Under the pieces are notes generated by a model that was not told the origin of the DNA, did no database searches, and saw nothing but the letters and a program-made list of their open reading frames with translations. Shown here piece after piece: positions 56,701-64,000 of a DNA stretch of 64,000 nt (positions are counted from its first letter, which is position 1; every line of letters begins with the position of its first letter). The DNA is from Pseudeuparius sepicola (Eukaryota; Arthropoda; Insecta; Coleoptera; Anthribidae): the NCBI GenBank assembly GCA_963920635.1, contig OY987299.1:126419373-126483372 (forward strand), given 5' to 3'. The translations under genes were made by a program, and so were the position numbers.

Positions 56701-57545
56701 TGTTACTATACCTATTATAGGTGTACTTCAACACATTTATCGTAAGTTTGACTTAAAACCTCAAAATCTATGTTGACGATTGCATTGAAAAACCGGTACC
56801 CAGTCAGGTAGGCGCCAACGTCGCAAGTAGGTATCTAGAGAACTTATTGTTGGTCTAGATTCATATTGTTGTTGTTGATGTTCGGTGTGTGTTTCCCCGT
56901 TAGAGGAATGCCGCTTCTATGTAGCTGTTTGTCCAGTTGTTGTGTCCGCATGGTCTCATAAAGAAGTTAGTGGTTGTAATAATTACTGATTACTATCAAA
57001 TATTGCTGCCATTATTGTGGAAGGATAAACTTTGAGCTCAATTTACCCCCCAATCCTTCTGGTCAAGCGTATTCGTCTTGAGTTGCAACCTCAAAGATCT
57101 ATGTTCACGGTGAAGTTCAGGAATCACCATCTGGCCACCTGTGTTATTTTTTATCGAATTGTTGCATCAAGATATTATGTTATAATATAAATGTTACTTT
57201 GTAATATCTACTATTACTGCCTTGGTAGCAATGTTGAGAATGGTTCTGTTCAAAGATTTTATTAATATCAAGATCGGAAAGTTAGATCATCGTATCGATT
57301 CCACCTCGTGTCACTACCTATTATAGGTGTACTTGAACACATTTTTTATCGTAAGTTTGACCTAATACCTCAAAATCTATGTTGAAAAACCGATACCCAG
57401 TCGCATCGGCGCCAACGTCGCAAGATAACTTATTGTTGGTCTAGAATCATATTGTTGTAGTTGATGTTCAGGGTGCGTATATTCGCAGTCTTGTCGAGGA
57501 GAAAGAATGCCGCTTCTATATTGTTGTTTGTCAATCTGACCATCG
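53693..57545. repeat. Tandem array of about 615-bp units, starting at a splice donor
   Basis: Six full units and a partial one. CCGGTACCCAGTC recurs at 54320, 54928, 55550, 56165, 56793 and, as CCGATACCC, at 57390 (spacing 608, 622, 615, 628 and 597). Each unit carries CGCAAGTAGGTATC or a close form (the last is degraded), equivalent to the last exon bases and donor at 53706-53722. Units four apart are most alike: 54061 onward is nearly identical to 56534 onward, an offset of 2473. Short open frames inside are not genes. Confidence 0.93.
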
Positions 57546-57981
57546 TCTTAGTTTAAGATACTTCTACTTGCATTCTATAATAATATGAGTGTTCCATGAA
57601 AACTCAAAGATCGTTTTAGACATTTCCTGAGTTTGACGCAGTGATGGAACTTTGCGAGTTTTGATTTATTTTGTAGGCAAGTACAGAAATATGTTCTCGA
57701 TATTTACAGTAAACACCATGGAAGCATTTCGTGTATGACATTATGGTGTGTGATCTCTACAGTATTTTTTATCCACTTATTCAGTATAATATTCCGATTC
57801 CTAAGCATAGATTAAAGAAGAGATAGATAGTCGCTTCTCTCATAACTATACTTAGTTTATGTTTATTTTTTGGTGCTTGGTCATTTTGTCCTGTTCATTA
57901 AATTTTTTAAACGAAATACTGAAGATATGCTTTTCAGATATTCAGTAGCATTCCCTCCAGCATCCTGTCTGATGTACACTA
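57546..57981. other. Spacer
   Basis: AT-rich, nothing recognised. Confidence 0.35.
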
Positions 57982-58180
57982 TGTACAGGGTTATTCATAT
58001 AACATTCTACCCCCTTAACTTTTATGTTTTTAATTTTGGGAAAAAATGTAAATATTTATGAAAATTGTATAAAATTTCCTTGCGATTTCCAGATGGGTAT
58101 TCAGAAAAACAAATGATTGACGGGTTTTAGAGATATAGACCAAATTTACGTTTTTTTTTAGATGGAACACAGTGTATATT
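57982..58180. repeat. End of a palindromic-family element
   Basis: TGTACAGGGTTATTCATAT and CCCCTTAACTTTTATGTTTT match the fragment at 24275. No partner end was found; GAACACAGTGTATAT at about 58164 may be a decayed one. Confidence 0.45.
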
Positions 58181-60270
58181 TCACAAAATCGTCCTTCGAA
58201 TTATTGAATGTCGGACAAAATCAAAATATCCATGTATAACAACTGTTACGAGAATCAGAGTTTGACTTTGACAGTTTGTATCAGGTGCTAATTGTCGTGT
58301 TACCACATCGTGCTGTGAAAATGGTATATTATTGTTGACAATATTAGCGTTGAGTGAACAATTCACATAAAGGGAAACAACGGCTGTGAAATCTGACCGA
58401 TATTTTTTCGCGAAAAACATATGTGTGATTCAAAAACAATTTTCAACAATATAAATGGTATTGTCGACTAATGTTTTCTGACCACACCTGCGTTTTTCAA
58501 GAAATTATTTGACAGTCGTTAGTCCTCTATCCAAATATTTTACTGAACGATATTAGTGGAAAAAATATTGTTGAATGTTGAAAATTCTCAGGGATAGGAC
58601 ATAAATAAATAAATGCAACCTTTTAAAACAATTGCCGACGTTTCGTCAATATATTTTGACTTTTTCAAGGCTAAAAAGAAAAACACAATATCGTAAGAAC
58701 TACAGAAAAAACGAAATACAATACAAACCAAACAAGAAAGTAAAAAACTCGCCAAGTTAAATCAGTTGACTATTATAGCACTTGTGAAAACATTCTTAAA
58801 GCCCATATAGACAATTATCTTTTGTACACTCTCTTACTGCGAATTAAGATTTGTGATTTTTTGTATAAACCTATTATGTGCCATGTTCAGTGGCGTGCCC
58901 ATGGGGGGGGGTTCGGGGTTTCAAACCCCCCCAAGCAGGTTAAATTTTCAAACGAAAAGTGTTTTTTACGGCTTTTGCCGGCCGGTTGTGTGTTGTAGCA
59001 GATAGCGTCAATTGACTTTAGATCAATTTTTCTGAAATTAATTTAAGTATACTTAATTCAACACTAGTAAAATAGCTATTTTTTAAAATCAAATTTTTGA
59101 TTTATTTTTTCTTCCTAGTTGCGGGCCATTTTGAGATTAAGGTGTTTAGTATGCCGTCCGTCCCTGCGTTGGTTGCTCCGTTTGAGCTTAAAAATTGGCG
59201 TATTATTAGGACAAATAGCGGAATTTTCAATTTTTATACAACCAATACATCATTTCTGCGACGTCACGTGATGTTTTTTTACTAAGCGCCAGACAGATTT
59301 TAGCACTAGTAAGATTTTATATTTGGCAAATAGTAGATAAGGGTATTTGTATTATTCGGAGTGGCAGAGCCCCTTTTATTATACTTAATAAATATTTTTC
59401 TTTGGAAAATATTTTGTAACATAAATATCATGATAAATATATAGGTATTATGTAATATTAAATAATGTCCCATTTATAAAATAAAATGTGAGACATTAGA
59501 CATGCCCTAGGAATTTTTTGTTAACCATGGGTATAACATTGGTATATGTGGTATATGTATATGTGTCAACTCATTTTAATAATAATTTCAAACGTCATGG
59601 AAACACTTTCGTTTTGGTATTTTGTAATAATCAGCTGCTTTTGGCAGCGTCTATGGGCGGACTCAGGCAAATTTAGCTTCGGTGTGTCAAAGTGACAGTA
59701 AAGATTTTCCAGATCGTTCAAACTGGTTCAAACATTCGGTAATGAAAATATTCGCGGGTTTTCTACGTTTCGTGAGTTTTACCGTCATCTGTGTTGTTCT
59801 TGTTCGTGTTACTTTTCGTGTTATTAGTGCAAATGGGCTCGTTACTGACCTGAACTTATGACCTGGTTGCATTTTTTGCTGCATTGATGCCAACTTAAGA
59901 TATCGAAATTACCAATTGACAGTCCTAGTAAAGACTTCTTAAAATAATTTGAGTATAGTTGTTTTGAAATTTCCATGACAATTTTGATTTTGTACGAGAT
60001 TCAATAATTGAATTCGAGTTCCGACTGAAAGTTTTGCCCTTCTCATAATTCAAAGGATGTTTTTTTTTTGCAAAGTACTAGAGCAAACATACTATAACAT
60101 ACATATCTCCTTGAAACCAGAAAAATGCGTACATACCTGAAATGGCAAGAAAATTTTATGCAATTTCGTACTTATTTTTTTTTCTGATATCTGAAATCTG
60201 ATTTTATTTTTTTATTTTAAATTCGAGATTAAAGAAAATCCGGAATCTATTGCCCCATTTCACCTAGGTA
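58181..60270. other. AT-rich spacer with a hAT-like solo end
   Basis: CAGTGGCGTGCCCATGGGGG at about 58889, with TTTCAAACCCCCCC just after, is built like the left end of the hAT at 22501 (gene-free hairpin of G and C runs). No matching right end is visible. A CGACGTCACGTGATG motif lies at 59259. No coding exon recognised. Confidence 0.4.
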
Positions 60271-61510
60271 TACAGGGTGTAACTGAACTGATGGTCAAAA
60301 ATGAAACCACGTATTCTTGGAGTCAAAATAAGGGCACTTCTTCATATATATTTTTCTCCTACGGGCCATAGTTTTTTTTATACAGAGCGTAGAAATTTAG
60401 AGAAAAATACACATATTTCTTAGTATCTCTAGAAGTATACGAGATATTTTCTTCAAACTTGGCGTGTCACATGAGCGGATGAGTTGTCAAATTTAAGGTT
60501 AATATGAAGCTTGTGAGGCCCCCAGTTGCGGAGATACAGGGTGTTATTAAAAGTAATTAGTTCAAAAAAATATGAATACCCTGTATAAGCGCATTGTTTA
60601 AATTTGTTTTGAATGGTAAATTCAATGGTTAACAAAAATATCTCTTAGTATTTTTTCATATTCTCAGCCGTTTTTTAATTATTTTCAAAGAACGGCAATG
60701 CTGCAATAAACAAGTCATTTTAAGAATAAATCTAGCAATCTGTGTGTCAATTAAACTTGGCATTATTAGAATCATTTGGCTGCCAACTTTGCACTTTAGT
60801 ATCAATATTTTGAAAAATTATATTTTCATTTGAAGAATTGATTGATATGCACTTTTGCTATGGACTTGCCAATGGCAATAATAAACATGCGGAAACGCAT
60901 AGTTGCTTGTATTGAAAGAGACGGCGGTCATTTCGAACATTTATAATATAATATATAATAATTTAATTTTCTAATAGCAATACGTTTCTTTTATTATCGT
61001 TTTTGCTTTTGTATTTTGTTAAATAAAGTTTAATTCACATCCACAGATTGCTAGATTTATTCTTAAAGTGACTATTGTTCATTGCAGCGTTGCCGTTCTT
61101 TAAAAATAATTAAGAAACGGCTGTGAATATGAAAAAATACTAAGAGATGCTTTTTTTTAACCATTCTATTCACCACTCAAAACAAATTTACAAAATGCGA
61201 TTATACAGGGTATTCATATTTTTCTGAACTAATTAATTTTACTAACAGCCTGTATCTCCGCAACTGGGAGCCTCAGAAGCTTCATGTCAACCTTAAGTTT
61301 GACGGCTCATCTGCTCATATAACACGCCAAGTTTGAAGAAAATATCTCGTATACTTCTAGAAATACTAAGAAATATTTCTCCAAACTTCTACGCTCTGTA
61401 TAAAAAAAACGATGGCCCGTAGGAGAAAAAAATATATGAAGAAGTGCCCTTATTTTGACTCCAAGAATACGTGGTTTCATTTTTGACCATCAGTTTAGTT
61501 ACACCCTGTA
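60271..61510. mobile_element. Palindromic foldback element with transposase tail relic
   Basis: The arms (about 60271-60720 and 61060-61510) are inverted copies with ends TACAGGGTGTAACT and AGTTACACCCTGTA. Shared internal blocks include AAATGAAACCACGTATTCTT and CAACTTGGCGTGT-type sequence. The 340-bp centre keeps the end of a transposase gene (60887-60946). Confidence 0.85.
60887..60946 (+). pseudogene. Mariner-type transposase C-terminal tail
   Basis: MRKRIVACIERDGGHFEHL then a stop. The RDGGHFEHL ending is the usual last line of many insect mariner-like transposases (NGGHFEHL). Nothing upstream is in frame, so only the tail survives, again in the unpaired centre of the foldback. Confidence 0.6.
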
Positions 61511-61838
61511 TTCAAAACATTTTATCAGTATTGATATTCCAGGTGGTTCATTGGGCCACCCCCCTCCCGTCGCTGGGTAATTTCAGATTTTTGCGAGGTC
61601 GGCACCCCTGGCGAATAATTCAGATCCAATTTGAAGGGGGGCGGGGGCGCGAAAAATCCCCAAAGTGTTGGCGGTTATCGCGGCCGAAAGCCGCTTGCGG
61701 AACATGCGAATGGCGGTTTAAATATGCATACCCGACTCTTTTTGCGATTTCTCCCGATCTGAGTGTCGGACGATTGTTATACGATTGGAAGAAAATCTTT
61801 CTGAAGGGGCAAGGGCAGAAACACACTTCTCTATCGAA
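61511..61838. other. GC-rich spacer
   Basis: Includes G-runs (GGGGGGCGGGGGCGCG at 61635) and CGCGGCCGAAAGCCGC, a short hairpin. Frames on both strands are open but show no domain. Confidence 0.3.
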
Positions 61839-61850
61839 CGAGTGTGTCTT

Positions 61851-62431
61851 GTAGATTTCTTGTAGATTTCTTGGGGGTCGTTTTTTTTTGCCCTTACGGC
61901 CTTTCTTCACTGCGACCTAATTAGATCTTTTGCGAATGACCCTGCTCTAATAAATTCCAAGGTCACCTAGGCTTTTGACGAAGCTTAGTATTTTCCTTGG
62001 GGCTAAGTTGCCAATTTCATTTGGATTTATATTGATCCTTTCGAAATATTTAAGTCTGTTTCGAATTAAGAGGGGACACTCACACAGTATGTGCTCGCTA
62101 GTCTCATCCCGTTCGTTGCAGAATCTGCGTAGTCCATTGTCTGTTTTGCCCATTTTTTTAAGATGATATCTTAAAGGGCAGTGTCCAGTCAGGAGACCTG
62201 TGATGAGTCTTAATTCATTCTTGTTTAGAGTGAGAAGCTTTTTGGCGTTCTGAGGCGAATAGGTCAAAAATCTTTTCGCTTGTCTTTGTCCCGGAGTGTT
62301 ACTCCAGTAGGCTTCCTTTTGTTCCTTTTCCCATGTTTTGATCTCTGTCAATAGGTGGCTTTTGTTTATGCCACAGAATGGTTCAGGACCGTAAAATGGA
62401 GCCTTAGCCCCTTCTCTAGCGAGGCTATCAG
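61851..62431 (-). mobile_element. 5'-truncated non-LTR retrotransposon
   Basis: The insertion is flanked by a 12-bp duplication CGAGTGTGTCTT (61839-61850 and 62432-62443). On the minus strand it holds the end of the RNase H domain, the C-terminal zinc-binding region, a short 3' UTR, an A9 run (about 61883-61891) and a tail of two 11-bp copies of CAAGAAATCTA. Only about 580 bp remains. The presence of RNase H suggests the I/R1 group of LINEs. Confidence 0.82.
61947..62431 (-). pseudogene. LINE ORF2 C terminus (RNase H end and CCHC region)
   Basis: Minus-strand reading: ADSLAREGAKAPFYGPEPFC, GINKSHLLTEIKTWEKEQKE, LLTGHCPLRYHLKKMG and RRFCNERDETSEHILCECPL, ending DLGIY. The LREGA-type box is the end of RNase H. 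TGHCPLRYHL with C-x-NE..ETSEHILCECP is the conserved C-terminal cysteine motif of insect LINE proteins. The frame is open over this length but the EN and RT domains are missing. Confidence 0.88.
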
Positions 62432-62574
62432 CGAGTGTGTCTTATTTACGCTATTATTTTTTTGTGTATCACTAAATGCAAACTTTGAACTTTGCGTATT
62501 TTACCTTGTGGTTTATACAAGCAAAATATGTAGGGTGGTTCGATTTAGTTCTAGGACACTTCAAGAGGGACGTA

Positions 62575-63748
62575 TACAGGGTTATTCAAAAACAAATGCC
62601 ACCCGTAACACAGCGGTATTCTACTCCAAAAATAAAGTGACCCGTGTTTTTTCTTTTTGTACAAAGCTCTATATTAAGGGCCCCACGGGCCCTTAAAAGG
62701 GGCCCTAAAATTTCGTTTTTCGCTATATCTTCTAAACGGCTTGATCGATTTTAATGATCTTTCGCACACGTTCATAGATTATTATGTCACATAATTATCT
62801 TACAGTGCAGTATCTGCAACCGCCAGAGGGCGCCACTTGTGCCAACCAGTTTCGTTTATTATGCTCAGAACTTTTTTGCCCACAGTTAACTTGTAAATTA
62901 ATTCAAACCACTTTGTAAAAACGTCCATTCTCTACAAAAAATGATTCTACTGTTTTTTTCACAAATTTTACTGTTTCGGAGATAACGCCCAAAATTCAGC
63001 CATCATGCGCGTACCACGAACCAACTCATGTTAAACATTAGAGGCATAATGATCTAGTTATTTTTGTAAACAAACAATGAAACAATCACATTTACCTTTT
63101 GACCATGTTTTCTAAAATTCAAATACAGTTTTGTTGTAATTTAATACATTTAGTTAAGTTTCCCTAATAAAATAATGATACAAATACCTAATATTGAAAT
63201 AACTACAGCAAATGTTTAAAAACTTTCAAATTCTGAAACTAAATGTCAAATACTTAATAAGACCTCTTAAGTGTGATTGTTTACAAAGGTAACTAGAACA
63301 TTATGCCACTAATGTTTAATATGCGTGGGTACAAGGTACGTGCATGATGGCTGAATTTTGGGCGTTATCTCCGAAATGGCATAATTTATGGAAAAAATAC
63401 TAGAATAATTTTTTGTAGTGAATGGAATTTTTTACAAAGTGGTTTGAATTAATTTACAAGTTAACTGTGGGCAAACAAGTTCTGAGCATAAGAAATGAAA
63501 CTGGTTGGCACAAGTAGCGCCATCTGGCGGTTGCGGATACTGCACTATAACATAATTATGTGACATAATTATCTATGAAGGTGTGCAAAAGATCATTAAA
63601 ATCGATCAAGCCGTTTAAGGCCCCTTTTAAGAGCCCGTGGGGCCCTTATTATAGAGCTTTGAACAAAAAGAAAAAACACGGGTCACTTTATTTTTGGAGT
63701 AGAATACCGCTGTGCTACGGGTGGCATTTGTTTTTGAATAACCCTGTA
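62575..63748. mobile_element. Palindromic foldback element (1.17 kb)
   Basis: Ends TACAGGGTTATTCAAAAACA and TGTTTTTGAATAACCCTGTA are perfect inverted copies. Arms of about 480 bp continue with ACTCCAAAAATAAAGTGACC and CAACCGCCAGAGGGCGCCAC-type blocks on each side. The centre (about 63060-63280) is AT-rich with no transposase remnant. A G/C-run hairpin (GGGCCCCACGGGCCC at about 62680) lies inside each arm. Confidence 0.85.
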
Positions 63749-64000
63749 TATACCTACATACAACAGGAAAGATTTTAATGTTCTCAATAACACTTTGTTT
63801 AATATCCTCTGGCCAAATAGTATGCATGGTCGTCTACCAAATTTTAAATTAATAGTCTAACATATGCGTCATAGGTTTTGTTTTTCTTCATTTTTTATTT
63901 TTTGTATGTCTCCTAAATTATTCGTATATAGGCAATTGAAATAACAAAAGAAATAGATTATTATTAAATCTGCAAGGCAAATAAATGTTTTCGCAATTCA
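63749..64000. other. Window end, AT-rich
   Basis: Nothing recognised. Confidence 0.3.

Noticed and set aside
53693..57545. CRISPR-like or protein-coding tandem repeat
   Set aside because: Units are about 615 bp with no spacers, in a eukaryotic intron, and carry many stops.
58889..58945. Second complete hAT element
   Set aside because: Only one end is visible; no matching inverted terminus or 8-bp duplication was found downstream.

Overview
This is a eukaryotic window, almost certainly from an insect with a large, repeat-rich genome. The evidence is spliced exons with GT/AG borders, no operon structure, AT-rich introns full of transposons, insect-type Mag-like, Penelope, hAT and palindromic elements, and a heat-shock-type promoter of insect style. 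The order cannot be fixed from sequence alone. The only well-supported host gene is on the + strand: two exons (8347-8491 and 11670-11797) encode a GDNF-receptor-alpha-like (GDNF/GAS1) cysteine-rich domain. A phase-compatible third exon at 53512-53715 probably belongs to the same gene, which would make nearly everything from 11.8 to 53.5 kb one roughly 41.7-kb intron.

Layout. 0-3.3 kb: two palindromic foldback elements (203-739, 1228-2698). 3.7-8.1 kb: a complete minus-strand Mag-like Ty3/gypsy retrotransposon with LTRs, PBS, PPT and 5-bp target duplication, and a broken pol frame. 9.3-11.1 kb: two Penelope-like fragments in inverted arrangement, each with a hammerhead-type motif at its outer end. 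13.1-14.0 kb: a possible small secreted-protein relic, another hammerhead-like motif and a perfect 26-bp palindrome around TGACGTCA. 15.85-18.47 kb: a 2.6-kb purine-rich compound satellite with about 250 uninterrupted heptamer copies. 18.5-20.0 kb: a foldback with a transposase relic. 20.6-21.6 kb: a second inverted Penelope pair. 21.9-23.8 kb: a long-TIR foldback split by a hAT element (exact 8-bp duplication) that carries a heat-shock-element/TATA promoter. 28.0 kb: an orphan THAP exon. 31.7-32.9 kb: a decayed hAT.

33.9-48.7 kb is the most striking object: a 14.8-kb near-perfect palindrome (arms of about 7.0 kb, spacer of 0.87 kb). Its termini read 5'-AG...CT-3' and it is flanked by a precise 6-bp duplication (GAAACC). 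It lies inside a 0.67-kb MITE that is itself inserted in a tRNA-derived SINE. The reconstructable empty site argues that the palindrome moved as a unit. Size, ends and duplication length fit Polinton/Maverick elements, but no polymerase or integrase gene is visible. 53.7-57.5 kb: a tandem array of about 615-bp units that starts exactly at the splice donor of exon 53512-53715 and has a four-unit higher-order period. 60-63.8 kb: two more palindromic elements and a 5'-truncated non-LTR retrotransposon with a 12-bp target duplication.

No genes here form a pathway. The window is a host gene whose introns have been built up by nested mobile elements. All homology calls are from motif recognition by eye; no database search was possible.
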